Part shown: in pieces, positions 45,474-53,669 of the stretch | Layout: the number at the start of each line of letters is the position of its first letter | Numbering within the stretch: position 1 is the first letter of the stretch | Origin: Pseudomonadota bacterium | GTDB taxonomy: Bacteria; Pseudomonadota; Gammaproteobacteria; Burkholderiales; Burkholderiaceae_C | Assembly (NCBI GenBank): GCA_030538605.1 | Contig: JAUNTQ010000001.1 | Span: 1-64,000 of the forward strand | Length of the DNA: 64,000 nt | Direction of reading: 5' to 3' | The notes under the pieces: model-generated | Databases searched by the model: none | The model's input: only the letters and a program-made list of their open reading frames with translations | Told to the model about the DNA's origin: nothing | Program-made: the position numbers and the translations under genes

Positions 45474-46397
45474 TCAGTCCAGCATGTCGATATCGCGCGC
45501 CACGCTTCGGCGCTCGGCGGTGAAGGCATCGCTGCGCTGGCCGTCGGTGACGTTGCCTTGCATGCGGTTGCCGCTGATGCGACCGTCAAAGCGGCGGAAC
45601 ACCCCGTCGGTGCCCGTGAAGCCGAAGCGCACCCGGTCGCCCGCCACGCGCGCGTCGCGCAGCGAGGTTTCCATGCCCTGGAACTGCACCATGCCCTCGG
45701 GGAACTGGTAGCGCTGGGCGGTCACGTCCACGCGCACGCTGGTGGCACCGTTGCGCTGCGGGTAGGTGAGCTGCCAGTTGCCCGTGGCATTGGCAGGCAC
45801 CAGCCAGAGGTAGGCCGTGGCACCGCCCGCGCGCGAGGTTTCATCCGGCTCCCAGCCGCCCATGGTGAAGGCGTGCGTCACCAGCCGCGTGCCGGGCTTG
45901 AGCTGCATCAGCGTGGGCCGCAGCCGGATGTTGAGCGTGGGCAGCAGGTACATGGTGATGACGTCTGCCTTGGAGAGGTCGGTCTCGAAAATGTCGCCCT
46001 GCACCACACTGGCGCGGCCCTGCACGCCAGCGGCTTGCACGCGGCCTGCGGCGTGCGCCACCATTTCGGGGTTGTATTCGATGCCCACGCCACGCGCGCC
46101 GAACTGCTTGGCCGCGGCGATGACGATCTTGCCGTCGCCCGCGCCGAGATCCATCACGAAGTCGTTGGCCGTCACGCCGCCCAGTTGCAGCATGCGCGTG
46201 ACCAGCTCGTCCGGCGTGGGCACCCACACCACATCCTTGCCCGCCTGCCCGCGCTGGGGCGTGTAGTCGCCCGCGCCACCCGGGATTTGCTGTGCCCAGG
46301 CGGGTGCCGCAGCGAAGCCGGCCAGCAGGCTTGCCGCGCCCAGCGCCACGGCAGCGCGGCGGCTCAGGTGTTGAAGGGAAAAATGGCGCTCACTCAT
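45474..46397 (-). CDS. Exported protein with SAM-methyltransferase fold
   Basis: A 307-aa protein with an N-terminal signal (LSRRAAVALGAASLLAGFAA, cleavage near AWAQQ, with a twin-arginine pair). A class I methyltransferase core follows: FVMDLGAGDGKIVIAAAKQF is motif I, GVGIEYNPEMV motif II and VVQGDIFETDL motif III. A C-terminal beta-rich domain (TAQRYQFPEGMVQFQG) is of unknown role. SAM is not known to be available outside the cytoplasm, so the enzyme may act before export, use another ligand, or be retained. Homologues of this arrangement occur in related bacteria. Confidence 0.8.
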   Translation of the reverse strand: MSERHFSLQHLSRRAAVALGAASLLAGFAAAPAWAQQIPGGAGDYTPQRGQAGKDVVWVPTPDELVTRMLQLGGVTANDFVMDLGAGDGKIVIAAAKQFGARGVGIEYNPEMVAHAAGRVQAAGVQGRASVVQGDIFETDLSKADVITMYLLPTLNIRLRPTLMQLKPGTRLVTHAFTMGGWEPDETSRAGGATAYLWLVPANATGNWQLTYPQRNGATSVRVDVTAQRYQFPEGMVQFQGMETSLRDARVAGDRVRFGFTGTDGVFRRFDGRISGNRMQGNVTDGQRSDAFTAERRSVARDIDMLD

Positions 46398-46524
46398 GCA
46401 AATTCCTTTCGAAAGGGGTGGAGGGAAAAACGAACACACGCGACCGGCATCACATCCAGCACCGGCCCGCTGACGCTTGGGTTGCGTGCCCCCGTTTTTA
46501 ACCGCCTTCGCGCGCAGGCAGCAC

Positions 46525-46564
46525 AAAAAACAAAACCCCCGCTGCCTACGAAAGGCAGCGGGGG
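46525..46564 (-). terminator. Terminator of tRNA-His
   Basis: On the minus strand CCCCCGCTGCC and GGCAGCGGGGG form a perfect 11-bp stem with a 7-nt loop, followed by TTTTGTTTTTT. It lies 14 bp after the tRNA-His CCA. Confidence 0.88.
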
Positions 46565-46577
46565 CTTATTCATGCGG

Positions 46578-46654
46578 TGGGGTGGCTGACGGGACTCGAA
46601 CCCGCGACGACCAGAATCACAATCTGGGACTCTACCAACTGAGCTACAGCCACC
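46578..46654 (-). tRNA. tRNA-His (GTG)
   Basis: Acceptor GGTGGCT paired with AGCCACC including the extra 5' G typical of tRNA-His, anticodon GTG in GATTGTGATTC, TPsiC GGTTCGAGTCC and encoded CCA at 46578-46580. Confidence 0.95.
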
Positions 46655-46684
46655 GTCGAAAGCCGAAGATTATAGCGCGCGTTC

Positions 46685-48592
46685 TCAAGGTGTGGACACG
46701 AGAATCCTGGCCTTGTAACGGGTGCGCAGCAGGTCGTAGTAGCTGCGCGCCTCGGCGGCGGCCCACATGCGCTCGTAGCCCAGCAGGCTGTCGCTGGCTT
46801 CTTCGGCCGTGGGCGCGGGGCGGGTGAGCACTTTTTCCACCTGCGCCACGGCGTAGCCGTCTGCGCCAAGGTCCACACCCAGCACGGTGGGCAGCTTGTC
46901 GGGGTCGGCGCGCAGCACGGCTTCGACCACCTGCGGGGGCTGGTCATGCGTTTCGTCGCGCGCAAGGGTGATGGCCGCAGGCAGGCTGGCGGCGTCGGCG
47001 GGTTTGGCCGTGAGCGCTTTCAGGCGCGCCTCGCCCTCGGTGCGGGCCATCTCGGCGCCGCGCTGGGCCAGAAAGGCCGTGCGCACTTCGCTCTTGACTT
47101 CGTCCAGCGGGCGCGCGTGGGCCGGGCTGTGGCTGACGATGCGGCCTGAGGCCAGCTGGCTGGAGCCGATGTCGAGCGCATCGGTGTTGCGCTTGCGCTC
47201 GATGGCGTCGGGGTTGAACAAGGCGGCCAGAAACTTCGGGTTGGCCAGCGCACCCGTGGCACCGGGCGCGGGAAAGCGGGTGACGTTGTTGGCCGTGTGC
47301 ACGGTGAGCTTGAGCTTGTCGGCCACGGGTTGCAGGGTTTCGGCTTGCTCGTACACGCCGTTGCGGAAGTCTTCGGCCATTTCGACAAAGCGGCCTTGCG
47401 CTTCGCGCGTGCGCAGCTGGTCTTCGAGTTGCGGGCGCAGCTGCTCGAACGGCGGCGCGCTGGCGGGTTTGAGTTCGGTGAGCTGAACGATGTGGTAGCC
47501 GAAGTCGCTTTCCACGATGTCGCTGATGTCGCCGGCCTTGACCAGCGCGTAGGTGGCTTCGGTGATGGCGGGGTCGGGGCCGCGGTCACGGCGGAAGGTG
47601 CCCAGATCGCCGCCACTGGCCGCGCTCACGTCGTCCTGCGACGAGGCGCGGGCCACGTCGGCAAAGCTGGCGGGTGCCTGGCGCAGCCGGGCGAGGAGTT
47701 CGTCGGCGGTGGCGCGGGCTTTTTCGCGCTCTGCTGCGGGGGCGTCCTTGGGTGCCGCGATGAGGATGTGCGCTGCGCGGCGCTGCTCGGGCTCGCCCAG
47801 AGAGGCGGCGTTTTGCTCGTAGTAGGTGCGCAGGTCTTGCTCGCTGACGGTGATGCCTTTCTTGACGCCTTCCAGATCGAGCACGAGGTATTCGATGCTG
47901 GCGCTTTCGGGCGCCTGGTATTGGGCGATGTGCTGCTCGTAATAGGCTTGCAGATCGGCATCGGTGGGGGTGATCTTGCCGGCGAAGTCGGTGGGTGCGA
48001 AGCGCTGCACGCGTGCCTGGCGCTGCTCCAGAAAAGCGCTCATGGCCACGTTGGCCTGGGCCTGGCTGGCGAAGCTGCTTTGCACCACGCCGCCGAGCAC
48101 CTGGGCCTGGGCCATGTCGGCGCGCACGCGCGCCTCGAAGCCCTCGGGCGTGAGGCCTTGCGCGGCCAGCAGGCGGCGGTAGCCTTCGGTGTCGAGCGTG
48201 CCGTCGGCACGGCGCAGCGAGGCGATGGTGGGGTCTTCCTGCAGGTTGTGGGCCAGGCGCGCGTCGGTGACCATGAGGTGCTCGTCAGCGGCGGCGACGG
48301 CCAGCACGCGGTCGCGCACCAGGCGTTCCAGCGTGGCGTAGCGCACGGCGGGGGTGTCGAGCAGCGCGAGATCGATGTCGGGGTTGCTCATGCGCAGGCG
48401 GTCGACTTCCTGGTTGTGGGCAAAGTCCCATTCCGCCTGCGTGATGGCCTTGCCATCGACCGTGGCCACCTTGGTGGCGGATTCGTTGAAGCGTGTGTAG
48501 CCGTCGATGCCGAACAGCACGAACGAGGGGATGATCAGCACGAACAGCACCACCATCATGAACCGGGTGTGTTTGCGGATGAGATCGAACAT
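46685..48592 (-). CDS. ppiD: Periplasmic folding chaperone / peptidyl-prolyl isomerase PpiD
   Basis: A 635-aa inner-membrane-anchored protein facing the periplasm. One N-terminal membrane helix (residues about 12-33), a SurA-like N domain, a parvulin rotamase domain near the middle (RAAHILIAAPKDA through FGYHIVQLTELKP) and a long C-terminal region. PpiD helps newly secreted proteins at the Sec translocon. It follows hupB with tRNA-Val in between, as in related Burkholderiales. Confidence 0.93.
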   Translation of the reverse strand: MFDLIRKHTRFMMVVLFVLIIPSFVLFGIDGYTRFNESATKVATVDGKAITQAEWDFAHNQEVDRLRMSNPDIDLALLDTPAVRYATLERLVRDRVLAVAAADEHLMVTDARLAHNLQEDPTIASLRRADGTLDTEGYRRLLAAQGLTPEGFEARVRADMAQAQVLGGVVQSSFASQAQANVAMSAFLEQRQARVQRFAPTDFAGKITPTDADLQAYYEQHIAQYQAPESASIEYLVLDLEGVKKGITVSEQDLRTYYEQNAASLGEPEQRRAAHILIAAPKDAPAAEREKARATADELLARLRQAPASFADVARASSQDDVSAASGGDLGTFRRDRGPDPAITEATYALVKAGDISDIVESDFGYHIVQLTELKPASAPPFEQLRPQLEDQLRTREAQGRFVEMAEDFRNGVYEQAETLQPVADKLKLTVHTANNVTRFPAPGATGALANPKFLAALFNPDAIERKRNTDALDIGSSQLASGRIVSHSPAHARPLDEVKSEVRTAFLAQRGAEMARTEGEARLKALTAKPADAASLPAAITLARDETHDQPPQVVEAVLRADPDKLPTVLGVDLGADGYAVAQVEKVLTRPAPTAEEASDSLLGYERMWAAAEARSYYDLLRTRYKARILVSTP

Positions 48593-48639
48593 GCGCGAGA
48601 CTCTCTCGAAGAAAAGCGGGCTGAAGCCGGACAGGAAAA

Positions 48640-48667
48640 TGAAAAAGGCGAACCGCAGTTCGCCTTT
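48640..48667 (-). terminator. Terminator of tRNA-Val / hupB
   Basis: On the minus strand AAAGGCGAAC and GTTCGCCTTT make a 10-bp stem with a 4-nt loop, followed by T-rich sequence. It lies just after the tRNA-Val CCA and upstream of ppiD. Confidence 0.8.
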
Positions 48668-48678
48668 GCTTCAGCTGG

Positions 48679-48754
48679 TGGTGGGTGCTGACGGGGTCGA
48701 ACCGCCGACCTACGCCTTGTAAGGGCGCCGCTCTACCAACTGAGCTAAGCACCC
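48679..48754 (-). tRNA. tRNA-Val (TAC)
   Basis: Acceptor GGGTGCT/AGCACCC, anticodon loop CTTACAA (TAC), TPsiC GGTTCGACCCC, discriminator A and encoded CCA at 48679-48681. It lies 22 bp after hupB on the same strand. Confidence 0.95.
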
Positions 48755-48776
48755 CACCTGAACTGAACGGAAGCGA

Positions 48777-49049
48777 TCAGTTCAGCGCGTCTTTCAGCGC
48801 CTTGCCGGGACGGAACTTGGGTACCTTGGCGGCCTTGATTTTAATCGTGGCACCGGTGCGCGGATTGCGGCCGGTGCGCGCGGCGCGTTTGCCCACGGTG
48901 AAGGTGCCGAAGCCCACCAGCGACACCGTGCCGCCCTTGCGCAAGGTGGTTTTGATGGCGGCGATGGCCGCTTCCAGCGAGCGCGTTGCGGCGGCTTTGG
49001 AGATGTCGGCGTTTTTGGCGATGCTTTCGATCAGCTCGGTTTTGTTCAC
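48777..49049 (-). CDS. hupB: DNA-binding protein HU
   Basis: A 90-aa nucleoid protein of the HU/IHF family. [20 protein letters not shown] starts it and the DNA-contacting arm [20 protein letters not shown] is intact. Forms dimers that bend DNA. In E. coli hupB lies between lon and ppiD; here ppiD is downstream but lon is absent upstream. Confidence 0.96.
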   Translation of the reverse strand: MNKTELIESIAKNADISKAAATRSLEAAIAAIKTTLRKGGTVSLVGFGTFTVGKRAARTGRNPRTGATIKIKAAKVPKFRPGKALKDALN

Positions 49050-49343
49050 GAAGGTGCCCCTCTATTCAGAAAGTGTCAGGAATCCGTACAAAAAGCGAAA
49101 TGGATTGTTGACGATCTCGCCAACCCCCCTTTGGGCTCGCTGGATATGCGCAAAGCGCGATTGACCGGCGCAGGCGGGCCGCATGAGGGGCCGCACCAGC
49201 GCCAAGGCAACTCTGCCCGGCGAGCGTTGGATTCTAGACCCAATCGCCACGCTGTCCGCCCCAGATGGGGCGGTGCTTGCGCCCTCGCAACAAGAATTCA
49301 CAAAGTCGCGTGTACCTGTGTGCGAAAGGCTACGCCAAGGGTT
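49050..49343. other. Intergenic, no gene recognised
   Basis: The gap between hupB and the DMT permease holds no coding frame, repeat or RNA that I recognise. The hupB promoter must lie near its left end but no strong -35/-10 pair stands out. The lon gene expected here by synteny is missing. Confidence 0.6.
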
Positions 49344-50258
49344 TCACCGGCTTGTGCTCGGCGCGGGCGCGCGCACCACCAGCGCCACGCCCACAGCGGT
49401 GAGGGCCATGCCGGCGAGGGTGAGCGCAGTGATGGGCTCGGCAAACAGCAGCCAGGCGATGACGGCAGTGGTGGGCGGCACGAGGTACATCAGGCTGGCC
49501 ACGCTGGCGGCGGCGCCGCGCTGGATGAGCAGGTACAGCAGCGAGCTGCCGCCCAGCGTAAGGCCCAGCACCGACCAGGCCATGGCGCCGACGACCTGGC
49601 CGTTCCACTGGATGGACTCGGCCTCCAGCGCGGCCAGCGGCAGCAGCACGAGGGCCGCGGCAGTCAGTTGCACGGCGCCTGCGCTGCGCACGTCGCAGGG
49701 CTTGACGAAGCGCTTCTGGTACAGCGTGCCGGCGGTGATGGCCAGCAGGCCCAGCACGGCCCAGCCGAGGTTGAGCAGCGTGACGTGGTCGCCCGGGCTG
49801 CCGTGCGTGAGCTTGCGCCACACCACGAGCAGCAGCCCGACCAGGCCGAGCATGAGGCCCAGCCACTGGCGCTGGCTGACGCGCTGCCCGCCGATGCCGG
49901 TGGCCGCGAGCCAGACGGCGGTGAGCACGGGCTGCAGCCCGGCGATGAGGGCGGTGAGGCCCGCGCCCATGCCGCTTTTGACCGCCGACCACACGCCGCC
50001 CAGGTAGACCGCGTGCAGCAGGATGCCGGTGACGGCCAGGTGGCTCCACTGCGCAGGGGTTTGCGGCCAGCGCACGCGCGCCAGCCACACCCACAGCACG
50101 AAGCAGGCCACCGAGAGCGAAAAGCGCAGCACCAGAAAGCCGAAAGGCGGCGCGTGCGGCATGCCATAGCGCGCGACGATGAAGCCCGTGGCCCAGATGA
50201 GCACGAACACCGCGGGCATGAGGCGGATGAGGGTGTCGGGCGAGGCGGTGGCGCGCAT
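49344..50258 (-). CDS. EamA-type DMT permease
   Basis: A 304-aa membrane protein with ten hydrophobic segments and two EamA repeats (first VFVLIWATGFIVARYGMPHA, second AGTLYQKRFV onward). Drug/metabolite transporter superfamily; cargo unknown, often an amino acid or metabolite exporter. ATG 50258 is taken as the start; 50282 is possible. Confidence 0.9.
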   Translation of the reverse strand: MRATASPDTLIRLMPAVFVLIWATGFIVARYGMPHAPPFGFLVLRFSLSVACFVLWVWLARVRWPQTPAQWSHLAVTGILLHAVYLGGVWSAVKSGMGAGLTALIAGLQPVLTAVWLAATGIGGQRVSQRQWLGLMLGLVGLLLVVWRKLTHGSPGDHVTLLNLGWAVLGLLAITAGTLYQKRFVKPCDVRSAGAVQLTAAALVLLPLAALEAESIQWNGQVVGAMAWSVLGLTLGGSSLLYLLIQRGAAASVASLMYLVPPTTAVIAWLLFAEPITALTLAGMALTAVGVALVVRAPAPSTSR

Positions 50259-50304
50259 GGCGTGGCGGGGTGCGCGCGGCAAGCGGCGGCGGCGCGGCTT
50301 TTTG

Positions 50305-50871
50305 TCAGCGCACGCGGGTGCGGATTTCGGGCAGGGCTTTTTGCAGGTAATAGACCATGGACCAGACGGTGAGCACCGCCGCCGCCCAGATCAGCACCTG
50401 GCCCCACAGGCGCGTGTCGATGGTACCGAACAGCGTGCCGTCGTAGAGCAGGAAAGGGATGGCGACCATCTGCACCGTGGTCTTGAGTTTGCCCACCATG
50501 TGCACGGCCACGCTTTTGCTGGCGCCGATCTGGGCCATCCACTCGCGCAGGGCGGAGATGGCGATTTCGCGGCCGATGATGATGAGGGCCACGAAGACGT
50601 CGGCGCGTTGCAGGTGCACGAGCACGAGCACCGAGGCGCAGACGAGGAACTTGTCGGCCACGGGGTCGAGGAAAGCGCCGAAGGCCGAGGTCTGGTTGAG
50701 CCGCCGGGCCAGATAGCCATCGAGCCAGTCTGTCCACGCGAAGACGATGAACATGACGGTGGCGATGAGGTTGCGGCTGGCTGGCTCCAGCGGCAGGTAG
50801 AACACGCCGACGATGAGCGGAATCGCGACGATGCGCGTCCAGGTCATCAGGGTGGGCAGCGTGAAAAACAT
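50305..50871 (-). CDS. pgsA: CDP-diacylglycerol-glycerol-3-phosphate 3-phosphatidyltransferase
   Basis: Inner-membrane enzyme of 188 aa that makes phosphatidylglycerophosphate, the first step to phosphatidylglycerol and cardiolipin. The CDP-alcohol motif DWLDGYLARRLNQ then FGAFLDPVADK is intact with all four aspartates. Start ATG 50871 gives MFFTLPTLMTWTRI. Often next to uvrC in related genomes, but not here. Confidence 0.94.
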   Translation of the reverse strand: MFFTLPTLMTWTRIVAIPLIVGVFYLPLEPASRNLIATVMFIVFAWTDWLDGYLARRLNQTSAFGAFLDPVADKFLVCASVLVLVHLQRADVFVALIIIGREIAISALREWMAQIGASKSVAVHMVGKLKTTVQMVAIPFLLYDGTLFGTIDTRLWGQVLIWAAAVLTVWSMVYYLQKALPEIRTRVR

Positions 50872-50939
50872 GGTCGCGATTGTGTCACGGCACTTGGGTG
50901 CCTGCGTTCGGGATGGGAAAAGAAGATGTAAAAATGTAA

Positions 50940-51017
50940 TAGCTGCTTGCGTACGTTTTAAAAGGATTTCAGATGCTTTTATATCTGAAATCCCATTAAA
51001 ACGTATGCAAGCAGCTA
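50940..51017. repeat. 78-bp palindrome, copy 5
   Basis: TAGCTGCTTGCGTACGTTTTAA at the left, TTAAAACGTATGCAAGCAGCTA at the right, with an inner GATTTCAGAT/ATCTGAAATC stem, so almost the whole element is self-complementary. It lies 20 bp after the scoB stop and 69 bp before pgsA. Confidence 0.92.
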
Positions 51018-51037
51018 TTAAAAGCTGCAAGGCGTGT

Positions 51038-51679
51038 TTACGCCAGCAGCGGCACGCCGGTCTTGCCCTGGGCTTCTTCCATGCTCACGCCGTCGGCCAG
51101 CTCGACCACCTTCAGCCCTTGGGGCGTGACGTCGAACACGCCCAGGTCGGTGATGATGCGGTCGACCACGCCGACGCCCGTCAGCGGCAGCGTGCAAGCG
51201 GGCAGGATCTTCATGTCGGTGGTGCCGTCCTTCTTCTTGGCGACGTGTTCCATCAGCACGATGACGCGCGCCACGCCGGCCACCAGGTCCATCGCGCCGC
51301 CCATGCCCTTGACCATCTTGCCGGGAATCATCCAGTTGGCCAGGTCGCCCTTGTCGGTGACTTGCATGGCACCCAGGATGCTGAGGTTGATCTTGCCGCC
51401 ACGGATCATGGCGAATGAGTCGTGGCTGCCGAAGATGCTGCTGCCCTTGAGGGTGGTGACGGTCTGCTTGCCCGCGTTGATGAGGTCGGCGTCCACCTCG
51501 GCCTCGGTCGGGAAGGGGCCGATGCCGAGCATGCCGTTTTCCGATTGCAGCCACACCTCCTTGTCGGCGGGCACGTGGTTGGCCACCAGCGTGGGGATGC
51601 CGATGCCAAGGTTGACGTAAAAGCCGTCTTCGAGTTCTTGCGCGGCGCGCGCCGCCATTTGGTCTTGAGTCCAGGCCAT
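51038..51679 (-). CDS. scoB: 3-oxoacid CoA-transferase subunit B
   Basis: The 213-aa subunit that carries the catalytic glutamate, Glu47 in [12 protein letters not shown], forming the CoA thioester intermediate. [12 protein letters not shown] is the CoA-transferase family motif. With ScoA it moves CoA from succinyl-CoA to acetoacetate or another 3-oxoacid. AAGGAG overlaps the end of scoA, 12 bp upstream. Confidence 0.94.
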   Translation of the reverse strand: MAWTQDQMAARAAQELEDGFYVNLGIGIPTLVANHVPADKEVWLQSENGMLGIGPFPTEAEVDADLINAGKQTVTTLKGSSIFGSHDSFAMIRGGKINLSILGAMQVTDKGDLANWMIPGKMVKGMGGAMDLVAGVARVIVLMEHVAKKKDGTTDMKILPACTLPLTGVGVVDRIITDLGVFDVTPQGLKVVELADGVSMEEAQGKTGVPLLA

Positions 51680-51691
51680 GTGCGTGCTCCT

Positions 51692-52393
51692 TTACTTGCC
51701 TTCGCGCAGGGTGCGCTTTTCGATGCGTTTTTCGGGGTTGGGGTTGTGCACGATGCGGTGCACGTAGATGCCGGGCAGGTGAATGTCGTCGGGGGCCAGC
51801 TCGCCGGTGGCGACGATGCGCTCCACCTCCACGATGCACACCTTGCCCGACATGGCGCAGGCGGGGTTGAAGTTGCGCGCCGTCAGGTTGAAGCGCAGGT
51901 TGCCCGAGCGGTCGGCCACGTCGGCCTTGACCAGCGCCACATCGGCCACGAGCGAGCGCTCCATCACGTAGGTTTGGCCATCAAATTCGCGCAGCTCCTT
52001 GCCTTCGGCCACCAGCGTGCCCACGCCCGTCTTGGTGAAAAAGGCCGGAATGCCCGCGCCGCCTGCGCGCAGCTTTTCGGCCAGCGTGCCTTGGGGGGTG
52101 AACTCAAGCTCCAGCTCGCCGGCCAGGTATTGGCGCTCGAACTCCTTGTTCTCGCCCACGTAGGAGCTGATCATCTTTTTGATCTGGCGCGTTTCCAGCA
52201 GTTTGCCCAGACCAAAGCCGTCGACACCCGCGTTGTTGCTGATGGCAGTGAGGTTCTTCACGCCCGAGTCGCGCAGCGCCTCGATCAGCGCTTCGGGGAT
52301 GCCGCACAGGCCAAAGCCGCCCACGGCGAGCAGCTGGCCGTCCGCCACGACGCCTTGGAGCGCCTCGGCGGCCGAGGGGTAGATCTTGTTCAC
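51692..52393 (-). CDS. scoA: 3-oxoacid CoA-transferase subunit A
   Basis: A 233-aa partner of ScoB with the family motif AVGGFGLCGIPEALIEAL and ISNNAGVDGFGLGKLL. The sequence resembles ScoA (acetoacetate) more than PcaI (3-oxoadipate). The start is a GTG at 52393 with GGAGAG about 7 bp upstream; no ATG fits. Together the pair would use ketone bodies or poly-hydroxybutyrate-derived acetoacetate. Confidence 0.93.
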   Translation of the reverse strand: MNKIYPSAAEALQGVVADGQLLAVGGFGLCGIPEALIEALRDSGVKNLTAISNNAGVDGFGLGKLLETRQIKKMISSYVGENKEFERQYLAGELELEFTPQGTLAEKLRAGGAGIPAFFTKTGVGTLVAEGKELREFDGQTYVMERSLVADVALVKADVADRSGNLRFNLTARNFNPACAMSGKVCIVEVERIVATGELAPDDIHLPGIYVHRIVHNPNPEKRIEKRTLREGK

Positions 52394-52485
52394 GGGGTGT
52401 CTCTCCTGTTGATGAAATGTCGGGCCAGCCACGGGCTGAATCACGGCTGAACAGTGGGGCGTAAAGATACACCGGAACGCGCGCG

Positions 52486-52878
52486 CTACTTCGCGGCGGG
52501 CGGCGCGTCCACCACCTCTGCCGCGCTGCGAAACGCCTCCACCGCGCAGGGCACGCCGCAGTAGATGCTGGCGTGCAGCAGCACTTCCTGAATCTCCTCG
52601 GCGCTGGCGCCGTTGTTGAGCGCGCCGCGCACGTGGCCCTTCAACTCGTGCTGGCGGCCCAGCGCGGTGAGCATGGCCACGGTGATGAGGCTGCGCGTTT
52701 TCATGTCCAGCCCCGGGCGCTGCCACACGTCGCCCCAGGCGTTGCGGGTGATGTAGTGCTGCATGGGCGCGGTGAACGCGGTGGTGCCCGCGAGCGCGCG
52801 GCTGACGAAGTCGTCGCCCATCACCTGGCGGCGGGTGTTCAGGCCGTTTTGAAAGGCGGGATCGTCGGGCAGGTTCAT
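52486..52878 (-). CDS. Carboxymuconolactone decarboxylase family protein (PcaC-like)
   Basis: A 130-aa all-helical protein. The stretch RSLITVAMLTALGRQHELKG and HASIYCGVPCAVEAF match 4-carboxymuconolactone decarboxylase (PcaC) of the beta-ketoadipate pathway. No other pca gene is nearby, so the true substrate is uncertain. It is head to head with another member of the superfamily and is upstream of scoAB on the same strand. Confidence 0.85.
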   Translation of the reverse strand: MNLPDDPAFQNGLNTRRQVMGDDFVSRALAGTTAFTAPMQHYITRNAWGDVWQRPGLDMKTRSLITVAMLTALGRQHELKGHVRGALNNGASAEEIQEVLLHASIYCGVPCAVEAFRSAAEVVDAPPAAK

Positions 52879-52925
52879 GGGGCGCTCGCATAATGAAAAA
52901 ACACATTCTGAAGGAGACATGCTCC

Positions 52926-53522
52926 ATGAGCCGCTACCCGCTTGCCGACATCAACACGCTGCCCGACGACATCAAAGCCAAGGTGCTTGAAGTGCAGGCC
53001 AAGGCGGGCTTCGTGCCCAACGTGTTTCTGGCGCTGGCGCGCCGCCCGGCCGAATGGCGCGCCTTCTTCGCCTACCACGACGCGCTGATGGAGCCCGAAA
53101 GCGCAGGCCGCAGCAGCCACTTGACCAAGGGCGACCGCGAGATGATTGTCACCACCACCAGCGCGGCCAACCAGTGCCTGTATTGCGTGGTGGCGCATGG
53201 CGCGCTGCTGCGCATCTACGAGAAAAAGCCGCTGGTGGCCGACCAGGTGACCGTGAACTACCGCAAAGCCACCGACATCACGCCGCGCCAGCGCGCCATG
53301 CTGGACTTTGCGATGAAGGTGTGCGAGCGCTCCGGTGAAATCAGCGACGACGACTTCGCGCCCCTGCACGCGCACGGCTTTGACGACGAAGACATCTGGG
53401 ACATCGCCGCCATCACGGCCTTTTTCGGCCTGTCTAACCGCATCGCCAGTTTCAGCGGCATGCAGCCCAACGCGGAGTTCTATCTGATGGGGCGGCTGCC
53501 GAGGGAAAAGAAGCCTGCGTGA
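52926..53522 (+). CDS. Peroxidase-related AhpD-like protein (CMD superfamily)
   Basis: A 198-aa protein with the AhpD-type redox motif CLYCVVAHGALLR (CxxC plus His) after the TKGDREMIVTTTSAANQ helix. Homologues are annotated as uncharacterised peroxidase-related enzymes and probably reduce peroxides or act as disulfide carriers. GAAGGAGA precedes ATG 52926. Divergent from the PcaC-like gene (47 bp apart). Confidence 0.87.
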   Translation: MSRYPLADINTLPDDIKAKVLEVQAKAGFVPNVFLALARRPAEWRAFFAYHDALMEPESAGRSSHLTKGDREMIVTTTSAANQCLYCVVAHGALLRIYEKKPLVADQVTVNYRKATDITPRQRAMLDFAMKVCERSGEISDDDFAPLHAHGFDDEDIWDIAAITAFFGLSNRIASFSGMQPNAEFYLMGRLPREKKPA

Positions 53523-53539
53523 CCGGGGTTTTCTCGTGA

Positions 53540-53557
53540 AATTACTCATCGGTAATT
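53540..53557. promoter_or_regulatory. hip operator O1 (AATTAC-N6-GTAATT)
   Basis: 18-bp palindrome AATTACTCATCGGTAATT. First of three copies with centres exactly 49 bp apart upstream of hipB. The similar site logic in E. coli hipBA suggests it binds the HipB-like antitoxin. Confidence 0.75.
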
Positions 53558-53588
53558 TTCATGATAAAAATGCCGTTTTTCAGACGAT

Positions 53589-53606
53589 AATTACCTTTCG
53601 GTAATT
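53589..53606. promoter_or_regulatory. hip operator O2
   Basis: AATTACCTTTCGGTAATT, 49 bp after O1. It ends 5 bp before the -35 element TTGACC. Confidence 0.75.
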
Positions 53607-53611
53607 TTCGA

Positions 53612-53639
53612 TTGACCAGAAGGCCATGGGCGCGATAAA
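53612..53639 (+). promoter_or_regulatory. Promoter of hipBA
   Basis: TTGACC (53612-53617) and GATAAA (53634-53639) with a 16-bp spacer. The -10 overlaps the first bases of O3, and O2 abuts the -35, so bound antitoxin would block RNA polymerase. Confidence 0.6.
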
Positions 53640-53655
53640 TTACCCATCGGTAATT
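53638..53655. promoter_or_regulatory. hip operator O3
   Basis: AATTACCCATCGGTAATT, 49 bp after O2 and 14 bp before the hipB GTG. It covers the -10 and the probable transcription start. Confidence 0.75.
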
Positions 53656-53669
53656 CATCTGCACACGCC

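Noticed and set aside
51038..52393. PcaIJ 3-oxoadipate CoA-transferase
   Set aside because: Although a PcaC-like gene is adjacent, subunit A reads like ScoA (GLCGIPEALIEAL, GVDGFGLGKLL) rather than PcaI.
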